From positions 5,506,001-5,570,000 of the forward strand of contig NC_089274.1 of the NCBI RefSeq assembly GCF_963678975.1: a stretch of DNA of 64,000 nucleotides, read 5' to 3'. A model generated the notes under the pieces. It was not told the DNA's origin. It saw only the letters and a list, made by a program, of their open reading frames with translations, and made no database searches. Position 1 is the stretch's first letter, and each line of letters begins with the position of its first letter. Source of the DNA: Dysidea avara. Taxonomy: Eukaryota; Porifera; Demospongiae; Dictyoceratida; Dysideidae. The translations under genes were made by a program, and so were the position numbers. Shown one piece after another: positions 1 through 11,969 of this stretch.

Positions 1-82
1 TAGCTGGGGCACGCGGTGCCTTTTCAGATGCGGTATGCGTGGGGTCACCAGCTATAATAAAATTATTTACAAAAAGTTAACA

Positions 83-391
83 AACAAGTACACGAAAAAA
101 TTTGGAATTTTCAACTAGAGTAGGGACGACAGTACAATGATAAAAAGTACTGAAACAAGTGCATAGGGGTAGTGAACAATACTAAAATACAGTTAAATAA
201 TAAGACGTGTTATATCCCTACTGTGCTTAAGATGCCATAATGGAAATGCACAGTAGGGATATAACACGTCTTATTATTTAACTGTATTTTAGCATTGTTC
301 ACTACCCCTATGCACTCGTTTCAGTACTTTTTATCAATGTACTGTCGTCCCTACTCTAGTTGAAAATTCCAAATTTTTTCGTGTACTTGTT
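83..391. mobile_element. Foldback (palindromic) element, family FB-A
   Basis: Two arms of about 144 bp (83-226 and 248-391) are near-perfect reverse complements around a 21-bp spacer. The outer arm begins AACAAGTACACG. Related foldbacks sit at 32083-32292 and, split by a MITE, at 11970-12965. The left flank (1-60, a stretch with GATGCGGTATGCGTGG) also recurs beside the 32-kb copy, so the element carries a subterminal region. No coding capacity. Confidence 0.85.
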
Positions 392-1630
392 ATATATATA
401 ACTAGCATTGGTACCTGCCCTATGTGCAGGACCATCTCCACATTGAACATTTTAATGCCACGAAGAGGGACTAAGCATTAAACACCAGCACTGCTAATGT
501 AGCTATGTAGGGTACATGGTGATGTCACATTTTTTAAAGAGCATGAGGTTTTCTTATGTCATTAATGATGCAAAACACTAAAGTTTATTGTTTGTGGTTT
601 TGGCAGGAATGTAGTTTAATTATTCAGTGCATCTTCCCTACCAGTGACTTCAACGTGCTGTATAGAACAAACAAAACCTTTGCTGCTTTACATGAGAACT
701 AACGCAACAATAATTAATATATTGGGAACCAAGCATAAATATTAGTGTCCTATATTTGCTGTGTAGCATGTATGTCGATAGTGCTTTAAAGTACATGATC
801 CTTATGCAGTACATAATAATTTATAGTGAAACATGCATGCAAGGCTAGCTAATTAGTTAAACTGCATGCGAGCTAAGGCAATTGTATACAGTATACCCTA
901 CATTACATACAGGTTGTGTACACACGGTACAGTTTCAGTTTCTACATTTTGATGTTTACCTTACCGACTGTCACAAAGAGAAATGAACTTGAGCATAATT
1001 TAAAGTCAACACAATTTGCAGTTATAGTTACTGCATGGCAAGCAAAAGTTCAGAACTTGTCCTATGCACTTTCAGTTCTGATGTTGCAGTGACACATATA
1101 CCTCTTGCCATACAAAAACCCAGTTTTGAAACACCTGCAGTGTAATTGACCAATAAGGTAATGTATGAATCTTTAGAGTGAAAGCATGTAAGCAGGATAG
1201 TGAAACAGTTGTGCCAGGTCAGATGCAGTTCCTCGGTGTAAACTATGGATCTGCATGGTTCCAGTATTATCATTTTTCAGATGCACAGTAGTATTTGTTC
1301 AATCATGCAAGCTGCCTATTACTACAGCAGTATTGAGGTAAGTCTGAACAAACAGTTTTCCATGTCAGTGCACACCTATGTGCTTAAAACAAAGATGTAG
1401 ATATTCTGGATACTGGTGAAAGAAGCTTTTACCTACTCTAATACAACACACTGGACCAACACACAGATGGACAAATATGTTAGCAATTTGTCTGCCCTGT
1501 CCCAAAAGTGCTATAAGAGTCCCCATTATGTGAGGTAATTCAGTGCCAGTGCTGAAAAACTGATCATAAGAGTTTGTAGATGAAGACTTGCATGGAACAG
1601 ATAGAGCAAAAAGTTGCATCAAAAAGGTCC
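392..1630. other. Gene-free stretch with one SINE-body fragment
   Basis: I see no convincing gene. Bases about 590-690 (starting GTGGTTTTGGCAGGAATG) match the bodies of the SINE-like repeats at 1731-1815 and 2061-2140. The rest is A+T-rich and unassigned. Short open frames here lack domain signatures. Confidence 0.5.
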
Positions 1631-1634
1631 CAAA

Positions 1635-2270
1635 AGTGAAAAAAAAGTTATGACCTAGGCGGGGATTGAACCCTGGCTGGTTATAATAACTTGGGGTTAA
1701 GGGAGGTGCACAAATCGCCACAGTTGTTTATCAGTGGTTTTGACAGGAATGTAGCTCAACTTTTCAGTGATCCTTCCCTACACCAGTGCCTTCATCGCCC
1801 TATAAAGAGCGAACAAAAGCACGTATTGACTTGCTACAACAACACTCGAGTTGCCAGATGATGGGCGTTTAATTTCGCTAAAGTCCCGCCTCGATACGTG
1901 CTTTGCATGCCAAGATATGATGAGCTAAAAGTCGTGTTTTAAAAAGGTGTTCACAAAAGGGTACTGAGTAGAAAGAAAAAATCTGTCAACACGTGGATTT
2001 GAACCCACGACCTCTTACACGCTAGTCAGGCGTTCTACCACTTGAACAGTATGTGCTGTGGTTTTCAAAGGAATGTTGCTCAAGTTTTCTCTACACCTTG
2101 GCCTTCTACGCGCTGTAGAGACCGAACGGAAGCACGCGTGAACTCGTGATAACAATCTTAGAGTAGGCGGATGGTGAGCGCTTCATTATCAGCACAGACT
2201 ATGCCGATTCGCACCAAGTCTGGTGAGTAAGCAGCGTGACCGTCAGACAGACAGACAGACAGACAGCTTT
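1635..2270 (-). repeat. Two tRNA-derived SINE-like repeats in tandem
   Basis: On the minus strand a tRNA-like head (about 2052 to 1984) shows an A-box-like stretch (CAAGTGGTAGAACG) and a B box (GGTTCAAATCC), followed by a body with a conserved stretch about 1731-1815. A second body, higher up at 2061-2140, carries the same sequence, and a second, weaker B-box-like GGTTCAATCCC lies at 1662-1676. This is the layout of a SINE, not a functional tRNA: the acceptor stem does not close. A GACA microsatellite (2247-2268) abuts the unit. Confidence 0.55.
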
Positions 2271-2290
2271 TCAGCTTTATATATATAGAT

Positions 2291-2755
2291 TTGTACATTT
2301 ACTGATAAAATCAGAAATATTTAAAGTACATCTGCTTCATCTTTTCTTCTTCCTGTGGTAAAGAAAAAAAGATAGGTTAAAAAAGTCCCAAAGCCGGTTG
2401 GTATACAAGTACAAAAAGAAATGAAATCTAATCCAAAACAGCCAAGCTGTAAAAAAACAGTGCGGCCCTCAAAAAGGCTATGGTGAAAAAAGATGTGAAA
2501 TCCAAGGTGGCGGCCAAGAAATGGCTGTGATGGTAGGTTAATGGTAAAAATTTTAATAACGACAATTTAGGTGAATTTTGTGCCAATTGACCAAACAGCA
2601 CCAAAATTCACCTGAATTGTCGTTATTAAAATTTTTACCAGTAACCTACCATCACAGCCATTTCTTGGCTGCCACCTTGGATTTCACATCTTTTTTCACC
2701 ATAGCCTTTTTGAGGGCCGCACTTTTTTTACAGCTTGGCTGTTTTGGATTAGATT
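2291..2755 (+). mobile_element. Composite-family tail plus foldback palindrome
   Basis: 2291-2425 is the conserved tail, which contains TTTACTGATAAAATCAGAA and CCTGTGGTAAAGAAA. 2426-2755 is a palindrome with ends ATCTAATC, the small hairpin ACAGCCAAGCTGT and a centre near 2594. The same tail-foldback pair follows the minisatellites at 9.5-10.1, 20.0-20.5 and 36.6-37.1 kb. No minisatellite precedes it here, so this is a solo or truncated copy. Confidence 0.8.
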
Positions 2756-2984
2756 ATATTGACCATTAGATTTTGTCATCAGTGTGTGTTCTATTAGAGT
2801 ATCTGAACTGAGTTCTGTTTCTTCATCAGTGGCCTAGTCATGGTATTGTGTGCATGGCACTGTTGCCACAAGTTGTGGTGTTTAATGAAGTGTGTACTGT
2901 ATATAATAATGTGTTGTAGTCAACTTAATCAGCTGTAGCAAGAAGTAACTAATATGCAATTGAGTTTTGATAATAAAAAAAAAA

Positions 2985-3660
2985 CAATTGCTTGCCATGC
3001 TTACCAGGTAAATCGCTTAAAGGAATGAGCCATAAACCGGTAAATAAATTATGGTAGAAAGTTCTTTCAGTGGTTTAGATGAATCAGATTTAAAACTACT
3101 GAGTTACATTTAGCAAATGTGCGATCAGGACACTTTAATAGTGCAGTCACCCTATTAGAGCAGTCAGCTACATAACAAGTCACTGTATTACAGAATTCAG
3201 CTATGTAATGTAGGTAGTTAAAGTACATAAAAAGTCACTCTGTATAGGGTTCAGCTACACTACAAGCCACTCCTTACAGAGTTCAGCTACATGACAAGTA
3301 ACCCGGTAGAGAATTCAGTTATGTTACAAGTTACACAGCTCACCCTGTAGAGAGTTCATTTACTTTACAAGTCACCCTGTAGAGAGCTCAGCTACATTAC
3401 AAGTCACCTGCAGAGAGTTCAGTCATGTTACAAGTCACCCTGTAGAGAGTTCAGTCATCCTGTGGATATTTAAGCATTACAAGTTGCCCTGTACGTCAGC
3501 CACAAACAAATCACCCTGTACAGTGTTTAGCTAACATTTCAAGCCACCCTTTAGAAAGGTTAGCCATGTTACAAGAGAATTCAGCTATGTTACAAGTTTC
3601 TGTAGAACGTTTAGCAAGGGAGTTCACTTACCTGTACAGCAGTCAGCTATGTTACAAGTC
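2985..3660 (+). repeat. Decayed composite repeat: block A end plus minisatellite
   Basis: 2985-3130 matches the last about 150 bp of block A of the intact copies (CATGCTTACCAGGTAAA and onwards). It is followed by the CTATTAGAGCAGTCAG motif and a degenerate 31-bp-type array to 3660, with units such as TAGAGAGTTCAGCTAC. This is an old copy by divergence. Confidence 0.7.
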
Positions 3661-3795
3661 ACCATGTAGAAGCGTGTCACGTGCCTCAAACCACAGGTGA
3701 GTATATACCTACATATACCAACCGTATATACACACATACATATACTTATCCAACCACATGTGAGTATATACTTACCTGTTCCCAGGTACATTATA

Positions 3796-5300
3796 TCAAG
3801 ACACACCATAGTGTGTCATGCTGTCAAGTACAGCCAGTGCGGACATGCAACAGACAAGTGTGTATTTTACAGGAACCAAGAAAATACCGTTTTCACACAT
3901 CCGTAGTTCAATAATGGTTGAATGAAAATTAACCATTCTCACTGTGGAAATTCCCTCGGGGTAGGGTACCTCCCATTCCACATTTGAGGTGTACACACCC
4001 ATTCATAACTCATGTGTGCTTAATTAAGTCGATTTGCTTAAAATTTGAAAGGCTGTAAGAGCATAATACTGCACATTCACATTCCAATTTTGGTACCTAT
4101 CAGACAAAAAACAAGGAAGTTATGATGCGCAACTTTTGAAAATCTAAAGGCGATTTGTTGTCATGCCTCCAAGGTAAACTGCTTGATGGAATAATTTGAA
4201 AATCGGTCTGTATATGGAGTAACTATCATAGTGCAAACCTATTGTGGTTTGAAAGAAATTGCATTAATAGTCATGGAGTTATAACAAAAATGCCAACCAT
4301 GTGTAAATAGCCCACAATCAAGTTTTGTTAATAAATAAGTATTACTGGCCACGCCTACCAGGCAAACTAGTTGATAAAATCAGCTGAAAACAGGTAGAGA
4401 GGTAGATTAATTATTTTAGAACGGTCTTTCAGTAGTCTACAAAGAATTAAAAACCACTGAGTTACACTACGGATAGTCAACTAGGTGTAACAAGTGCACA
4501 ATCGAGATATATAGTCTAATAGTGCAGTAACCCAAATAGAACATTCAACTACGTAATAAATCACTCTATTAGAACGTTCAGCTACAATCAATTCACTATG
4601 TAGAGAGTTCAACTACAAGCAAGTCACCCTGTATAGAGTTCAGCTACAAACAAGTCACCTTGTAGATAGTTCAGCTACAACAAGTCATTCTGAAGAGAGT
4701 CCAGCTATGTACATTGCAAGTCACTCTGTAGTGAGTTTAGCTACAAACAAGTTAGTAGAGATTTCTGCTACAAGCTAGTCTACTTGTAGGAGAGAGGAAA
4801 TGTGATAATTTTCATACAGTATTAATTTTTGCATAAAAACTGCATCATAAAAATATCCAGAGAATTCAGCTCTTGATATCTTCTTCCTCCTTCCTGCAAA
4901 AAAAGAAAAAGACAAGTAAAAGAAACTCTAAAGCTGGCCACAGGCTGGCTTTGGAGTATACAAATACAAAAAGAAGGGATATCTATAGAAAAACAGCCAA
5001 GCTGTAAAAAAAGGGTGTGACCTCCAGAGTGAAAAAAAGATGTGAAATCAAAGGTGGCAGCCAAGAAATGACTGTGATGGTAGGTTAATGGCAAAAATGT
5101 TAATAACGACAATTCAGGTGAATTTGGTACCGAATCCTTGGAGGCAACACAAATTCACCTGAAATGTCATTATTAAAATTTTGCCATTAACCTACCATAA
5201 CAGTCATTTATTGGCCAACACCTTTGATTTTACAACTTTTTCACCCTGGTTTTTCTGGAGGCCACATCTTTTTCACAGCTTGGCTATTTTGTATAGATAC
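3796..5300 (+). mobile_element. Diverged full composite repeat (hairpin, block A, array, tail, foldback)
   Basis: 3796 starts TCAAGACACACCATAGTGTG, the terminal hairpin of the family. Block A runs to about 4500. The array spans 4500-4795, the tail 4800-4978, and the foldback 4979-5300 with its centre near 5140. Order and spacing match the younger copies, but every part is visibly mutated and the array holds only about ten units. Confidence 0.7.
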
Positions 5301-6345
5301 TTATGTACCTGTGTACGTACGTATATGCCTAACATCCGGAGTAAATAAAAGAGTATACAGCCGGTGGTTTCTTTAAAGTTTGATGTCATCATGGTATCAA
5401 ACAGTACAATAGTACTATTTAAGTAGAGAATGCCCTGAAAATTTCATGCCGCAAAAAATTCTGCCTTTAAAAATCATCCTAGAGACATTTTACGCAATGA
5501 AAATCACCTTTACAGAATAGTACTAGTCCATATCAAGACACACGATAGTGTGTCGTGCGGCCCAAGAAGTCGGCACGCCACACCGTGAGTATATTGACAG
5601 GAAGAAAGAAAACGTCATTTTCACACATTTGTATCTCGGTGATACCTCATCCGATTGGAACCAAATTTGCTGCAGAGTTGCCCGCCAGCTAGGGGACTCT
5701 ACATTCCAAATTTGAAGGAAATTACTCAAGCCATTTCCGAGATACGAGTGGCCAAAGTTTCGTTTTTTTTCTTCGTTTTTTTTTTTCTTCTTCGTCTTTT
5801 CGCACACTTGCAAAAATTGCTATAACACGCAAACGCATACTCCGATCGCCTTGAAATTTGGCACACAGAAGGGGAGTACAAAGACGAATCCTAGCATCAA
5901 ATTTGGTGCACATCCGGTGAATGATTCAGGAGTTATGACCAATTATTCGCGTAAAACAAGATCGATTTGTTGTCACGCCTACAGGGTAAACCGCTTCATG
6001 GAATGAGTTGAAAATTGCTATGTAGATGGAGTAACCATCGCAGGAGTGCCTTTTGGTGGTTTGAAAGGAATCGAGATAAAAACCACGGGGATATGACACA
6101 AAACCCAACCTGTGTCACAATTACGCGATCGATTTTTAGTAATAAAAAAGTATTAGTTTTCACGCCTACTAGGCAAACCGCTTAGAGCAATGAGCTGAAA
6201 ATCGGTGTATAGCTGGAATAATCTTCATTGAAAGTCCTTGCAGTAGTATAGAAGGATTGGATTACAAACCACTGAGTTATGATTCGAAAGCCAACTCCGT
6301 GTAGCAAATGCGAGATCGAGATACTCTAATAGAACAGTCACTCTA

Positions 6346-9300
6346 ATAGAGCATTCAGCTAATTTATTTACTCCATTATAGAATTCTATTATCATATTCT
6401 GTAGGGAGTTCAGCTGCAAACAGTTAATCTTATAGACAGTTCAGCAAGAAGCAAGTCACCCTATAGAGAGTTCAGCTACAAATATATTTCTGTAGTGATT
6501 CATAACACACTGAAGAGAGTTCAGCTATAAACAAGTCATGCACCCTGTAGAGAGTTCGGCTACACTCTCTAGAGAATTCAGCTACAAACAAGTCACTGTG
6601 GAGAGAGTTCAGCTACAAAGAAACTATCCTGTAAAGAGTTCATCTATACAAACAAGTTACCCTATAGAGATCACCTGCAAACAAGTAACCCTGAAGAGAG
6701 TTCAGCTACAGACAAGTCACTTTATAGTTTATACAGTGTTCAGCTACAAGTAAGTCACTCTGTAGAGAATTCAGCTACAAATAAGTCACTCTATAGAGAA
6801 TTCAGCTACCACCAAGTCACTCTGTAAAGAATTTTGCTACAAACAAGTCACCGTGTAGAGAATTCAGCAACCAAAATACTACTCTGTAAAGAGTTCAGCT
6901 ATACAAACAAGTTACTCTGTAGAGAGATCAGCTAGAAACAAAAGAGAGTTCAGCTAGAAGAAGTCACCCTGTAGAGAACTCAGCTGCAAAGAAACCTGTA
7001 GAGAGATCAACTACAAACAAATCACCCTGCAGAGCATTCAGCTATAAACAAATCACCCTGTAGAAAGTTCAGGTACAAACAAATCACCCTATATACAGTT
7101 CAGCTACAAAAAAATCACTCTGTAGAGAGTTCAGCTACAAAGAAGTTATGCTACAGTGAGATCAGGTTGAAACAAGAGGTTTCAGCTACAAACAAATTAA
7201 CCTGTAGAGAGTTCAACTATGAACAGATCATCCTGTAGATAGTTCAGCTAGATACAAGTCACCCTATAGAGAGATCAGCTAGAGGAAGTCACCTTGTAGA
7301 GAGACCAGCTAGAAAAAGTTACCTTGTAGAAAGTTCAGTAACAAAGAAACCATCCTGTAGAGAGTTCAGCTACAAACAAATCACCCTGTAGAGAGTTCAG
7401 CTGCAAACAAATCACCCGGTAGAGAGTTCAGCTACAAACAAATCAACCTGTAGAGAGATCAGCTCGAGGAAGTCACCTTGTAGAGGGATCAGCTAGAAAC
7501 AAGTCACCTTGTAGAGAGTTCAGGTACAAAGAAACCACCATGTAGACAGTTCAGCTGCAAACATATCGCCTGTAGAGAGTTCACACAGCTAGAAACAAAT
7601 CACCCTGTAGAGAGATCAGCTAGAAGAGGTCACCTTGTAGAGAGTTCAGCTACAAAGAAACCATCATGTAGAGAGTTCAGCTGCAAACAAATCACACTGT
7701 AGAGAGTTCAGCTACAAAAAGATCACCCTGTAGAGAGTTCAGCTAGAAGAAGTCACCTTGTAGAGAGTTCAGCTACAAAGAAACCATCACGTAGACTCTG
7801 AGAGTTAAGCTGCAAACAAATTACTCTGTAGAGAGTTCAGCTAGAAGAAGTCACCTTGTAGAGAGTTCAGCTACAAAGAAACCATCGTGTAGAGAGTTCA
7901 GCTACAACGAAACCACCATGTAGAGAGTTTAGCTGCAAACAAATAACCTGTAGAGAGTTCAGCTAGAAACAAATCACCCTGTAGAGAGATCAGCTAGAAG
8001 AGGTCACCTTGTAGAGAGTTCAGCTACAAAGAAACCGCCATGTAGAGAGTTCAGCCTCAAACAAATCACCGTGTAGAGAATTCAACTACAAACAAATTGC
8101 CCTGTAGAGGGATCAGCTAGAAGAAGTTACCTTGTAAAGAGTTCAGCTACAAAGAAACCACTGTGTAGAGAGTTTAACTGCAACAAATCACCAGTAGAGA
8201 GTTCAGCTAGAAACACATCACCCTGGAGAGAGATCATCTAGAAGAGGTCATCTTATAGTGAGTTCAGCTACAAAGAAACCACCACATAAAGAGGTCAGCT
8301 GCAAATAAATCACTTGTTGAGAGTTCAGCTACAAACAAATCCCCCTGTAGAGGGATCAGCTAGAAGAAGTCACCTTGTAGAGAGTTCAGCTACAAAGAAA
8401 CCATCATATAGAGTTCAGCTACAAAGAAATCACCCTGTAGAGAGTTCAGCTAGAAGAAGTCACCTTGTAGAGAGTTCAGCTACAAAGAAACCGCCATGTA
8501 GAGAGTTCAAATCACCATGTAGAGAATTCAACTACAAACAAATCGCCCTGTAGAAGGATCAGCTAGAAGAGGTCACCTTGTAGAGAGTTCAGCTACAAAG
8601 AAACCATCATGTAGAGAGTTCAGCTACAAAGAAATCACCTTGTAGAGAGTTCAGCTAGGAGAAGTCACCTTGTAAAGAGTTCAGCTACAAAGAAACCACT
8701 ATGTAGAGAGTTTAACTGCAACAAATCACCAGTAGAGAGTTCAGCTAGAAACACATCACCCTGGAGAGAGATCATCTAGAAGAGGTCATCTTATAGTGAG
8801 TTCAGCTACAAAGAAACCACCACATAAAGAGGTCAGCTGCAAATAAATCACTTGTTGAGAGTTCAGCTACAAACAAATCCCCCTGTAGAGGGATCAGCTA
8901 GAAGAAGTCACCTTGTAGAGAGTTCAGCTACAAAGAAACCATCATATAGAGTTCAGCTACAAAGAAATCACCCTGTAGAGAGTTCAGCTAGAAGAAGTCA
9001 CCTTGTAGAGAGTTCAGCTACAAAGAAACCATCATGTAAAGAGTTCAGCTGCAAACAAATCACCCTGTAGAGAGTTCAGCTACAAAAAGATCACCCTGTA
9101 GAGAGTTCAGCTAGAAGAAGTCACCTTGTAGAGAGTTCAGCTACAAAGAAACCATCATATAGAGAGTTCAGCTACAAAGAAAGCACCCTGTAGAAAGATC
9201 AGCTAGAAGAAGTCACCTTGTAGAGTGTTCAGTTACAAAGAAACCATCATTTAGAGAGTTCAGCTGCAAACAAATCACCCTGTAGAGAGTTCAGCTACAA

Positions 9301-9545
9301 AAAGATCACCCTGTAGAGAGTTCAGCTAGAAGAAGTCACCTTGTAGAGAGTTCAGCTACAAAGAAACCATCGTGTAGAGAGTTCAGCTACAAAGAAACCA
9401 CCATGTAGAGAGTTTAGCTGCAAACAAATCACCTGTAGAGCGTTCATCTATAAACAAATCACCCTGTAGAGAGATCAGCTAGAAGAGGTCACCTTATAGA
9501 TAGTTCAGCTACATTTCAAGTCACCCAGTAGAGAGATCAGCTGCA
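6346..9545 (+). repeat. 31-bp minisatellite array (about 100 units)
   Basis: Units follow the pattern TGTAGAGAGTTCAGCTACAA followed by ACAAATCACCC. Subtypes rotate: CAGCTACAAACAAATCACCC, CAGCTAGAAGAAGTCACCTT, CAGCTACAAAGAAACCATCA and CAGCTGCAAACAAATCACCC. A segment of at least 360 bp starting about 8154 is repeated 538 bp downstream (about 8692), showing unequal exchange or segmental duplication inside the array. Confidence 0.9.
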
Positions 9546-9757
9546 AAATAATATCCTGTGGGGAATAATGGGCATGTAATAAATATATGTATATAATTTG
9601 TATAATTACTAATAAAATCAAAAATAATTGAAGTATTAAAAATCTTCTTTAAGTTCTTTTCTTCTTCCTGTGGTAAAGAAAAAACATATGGGTTAAAAAA
9701 AAACCCAAAGCCAGCCATTGGCCGGCTTTGCAGTATACAAATACAAAAAGAAGTGAT

Positions 9758-10083
9758 ATCTAATCAAAAACAGCCAAGCTGTAAAAAAAGGTGCGGCCCC
9801 CAAAAAGGCCATAGTGAAAAAAGATGTGAAATCCAAGGTGGCGGCCAAGAAATGGCTGTGATGGTAGGTTAATGGTAAAAATTTTAATAACGACAATTCA
9901 GATGAATTTTGTGCCGCTTGGTCTTGGCACCAAATTCACCTGAATTGTCGTTATTAAAATTTTTACCATTAACCTACCATCACAGCCATTTCTTGGCCAC
10001 CACCTTGGATTTCACATCTTTTTTCACCATGGCCTTTTTGGGGGCCGCACCTTTTTTTACAGCTTGGCTGTTTTTGATTAGAT
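9758..10083. repeat. Foldback palindrome closing copy 1
   Basis: Arms of about 150 bp (9758-9912 and 9928-10083) are reverse complements. They carry ACAGCCAAGCTGT at the tips and a central stem containing AATTCACCTGAATTGTCG. The structure can extrude a long hairpin. Confidence 0.85.
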
Positions 10084-10620
10084 AATATATAAAATATAAC
10101 AAAACACAACGGATATAGAATTTTTAAAAACCGCCCAAACTCTAATTTTAGTCTCACTGCCTGACCGACCATAGTCACAAGGTTAGAGGCCAAACGAAGC
10201 AGCGCACGGCCACTATTTTACACCACAATAAGAAACTCACCAGTGGGATGTGCCTTTTGGAGTTCTGACAAGTGCAGGCCCTCTGCGCCTTTCTTTTCTT
10301 TTATCTTCAATCAGGCTGCTTGTCTTCTTCATCCAACGAAACCATATCGAGGCATTAATTTTCCGTATCAACACTTTCTTTCAGCAATATACACACTACA
10401 GAATTGTTTCAGAGCTGGATTTCAGAAGTGCTTCAGTCCTAAGAGATATACTAGCTAGATATCTGCAAGTTCGTAATTAAGATCTGGTTCGCAACCACAC
10501 CCATCAATTAAAGATCTACGTGAACTAATATTGATAGAGTACAGAGACCACACCTCTTAACAATCTAGTTAAAGATGATCTCACCCATTACTGGTCTAGC
10601 TAGCTGCACACCTTTTGGCT
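10084..10620. other. Unassigned stretch
   Basis: No gene supported. Two overlapping plus-strand open frames at 10243-10480 have no recognisable domain and no splice or start context to prefer either. Confidence 0.4.
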
Positions 10621-10624
10621 GACT

Positions 10625-10694
10625 CAAGATATACCCTAATACAACAGTCACTCTAATACAACAGTCATGTATGATACTCTAATAGAACAGTCAC
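10625..10694 (+). repeat. Three tandem copies of the CTCTAATA..CAGTCA motif
   Basis: Variants CCTAATACAACAGTCA, CTCTAATACAACAGTCA and ACTCTAATAGAACAGTCAC lie head to tail. They sit immediately before the pogo-like MITE, which holds further copies. Confidence 0.8.
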
Positions 10695-10705
10695 AAGTTA
10701 CATTG

Positions 10706-10938
10706 TACAGTGGAACCTCAGTTATCCGAACCCCTTGGGACCAGGGATGGTCAAAGTCCTTATCTCTGAAACTTTGTATAAATAACCTTAAAATAGCATA
10801 AAGGAAAAAAAAATTTATATATCAGTTATTCAACTACCATAATAGAACAGTCACTACTCTAATAGAGCAGTCATTTCAGTAGTTTGGTTAACCGAGAATC
10901 CAAACAAGCGGGGTCTGGATAACTGAGGTTCCACTGTA
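10706..10938. mobile_element. pogo/Tigger-like MITE
   Basis: Inverted ends TACAGTGGAACCTCAGTTAT and ATAACTGAGGTTCCACTGTA are bounded by TA, the pogo/Tc1 target dinucleotide. The interior (about 10848-10892) contains two copies of the AATAGARCAGTCA motif. Non-autonomous. Confidence 0.85.
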
Positions 10939-10970
10939 GCTAGCTGTGCTACAACACAAACCTAAATAAA

Positions 10971-11250
10971 CTAGTATTTTTTTTAAATGTTAATTTAAAA
11001 ATGAAGTAGGGATCTATGCAACAAAAAGTAGTGAAACGAGATGAATGATGGTATTACAGCATAACTCAGTGGGAAAGTCCCTACTTTGGCACATTGGCTA
11101 TAACAATTATTTTGCTCAATGCCAAAGTAGGGACTTTCCCACTGAGCTATATATACTGTAATAATAGCCATTTGTTATACTGTACTAGTATTTTTAAAAA
11201 TTGTTAATTTAAAAATGAAGTAGGGATCTATGCAACAAAAAGTACTGAAA
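10971..11250. repeat. Direct repeats flanking a hairpin
   Basis: 10971-11037 and 11184-11250 are direct repeats of about 67 bp (both contain AATGAAGTAGGGATCTATGC). Between them 11066-11092 and 11121-11147 form an inverted repeat (CAGTGGGAAAGTCCCTACTT and its complement). The text resembles family FB-A, so this may be a relative. Confidence 0.75.
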
Positions 11251-11969
11251 CAAGAGATGCAAAATGCAGTAAATTGGTGCAAGTTTTCACTGAGCATTAC
11301 ATACATATCATGCAGTACACTGTTAACTAACGTTTTCACAAAATCTACCAGTTCTATTTGTTCAGGTCCCACTTCATTACCACGACTGCTGTTAAAAAAC
11401 ACTGTTCCAGGTAAATCTGATGGGCCACTTAGATAATCAGGCAACAGCTATACAAAATCATACAATAATATATAACTATGTCATTACATAACAGTAAACA
11501 CTACACAAGATTGGTACCTGCCCTTTGTGCAAGACCATTTCATGTTTCACATTCCATACTAACCACAATGACAAATCAATTAATGCATTGGAAATGAAGC
11601 ATTAAATATCATGTCCTAAAATGTTCAGTAGCATGCATGGTGATATTGAACCTTATTCCATGGCACAATAGTAAAATGATGAGAACATATGGGATAACTA
11701 AACAGCAGAGCTAAATGTAAACTAAAACAATACTTAATATCAATACATGTCCAAGCTATGTGCACTAGTAGTACATATCCTATAATTACATCACACACAG
11801 GTGTACACTTCTTGACACCTGGGTGAATTATTTTAATAATTAAGGTAATCAGTTAGCATTCAAAAAGAATTGAAGATACAAAAGAGATGGCACTCTAAGA
11901 GAACACACAGGACTGACACACAGACAAATGGACATGCACCCAATTGGCCTACCCATACCTACCTTAACA

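Larger units (their letters stand above)
5525..10083 (+). mobile_element. Composite hairpin-satellite-foldback element, copy 1 (longest)
   Basis: The order of parts is: terminal hairpin starting TCAAGACACACGATAGTGTG (5528); block A to about 6310, with a poly-T/C tract at 5761-5800; motif ACTCTAATAGAACAGTCAC at 6320-6345; minisatellite to 9545; tail; and foldback 9758-10083. I see no protein gene in it, since open frames in block A are not conserved between copies as reading frames. It begins with TC after an A, as a Helitron would, but I see no CTRR end and no Rep/helicase, so the class stays open. Confidence 0.75.

Noticed and set aside
1984..2052. Functional tRNA gene on the minus strand
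   Set aside because: The B box is good but no acceptor stem pairs, and a repeated body follows. It is a SINE head. The same reasoning applies at 27424-27480.
5525..5600. Firm Helitron assignment for the composite element
   Set aside because: The TC start after A is suggestive, but no CTRR terminus, no A/T empty site and no Rep/helicase gene could be shown.
5523..6419. Open frames in block A (and counterparts at 15.8-16.5 and 39.0-39.6 kb)
   Set aside because: Frames differ between copies, substitutions ignore codon position, and Lys/Glu runs come from the poly-T/C tract.
8314..9070. Open frames of 72-79 codons with VESSA/VQLQ-like repeats as a repeat protein
   Set aside because: They exist because three 31-bp units give a multiple of three. 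Stops return when units vary and other arrays do not keep the frame.
6346..9545. CRISPR-like appearance of the regular 31-bp arrays
   Set aside because: Units abut without unique spacers, the arrays drift as ordinary minisatellites, and the contig is eukaryotic.
9693..10193. Open frames over foldback arms (also 2578-2769, 4822-5112, 17925-18122, 20391-20594, 36764-37133)
   Set aside because: All read the same palindromic repeat, with signal-peptide-like runs from poly-T text. No conservation as protein.
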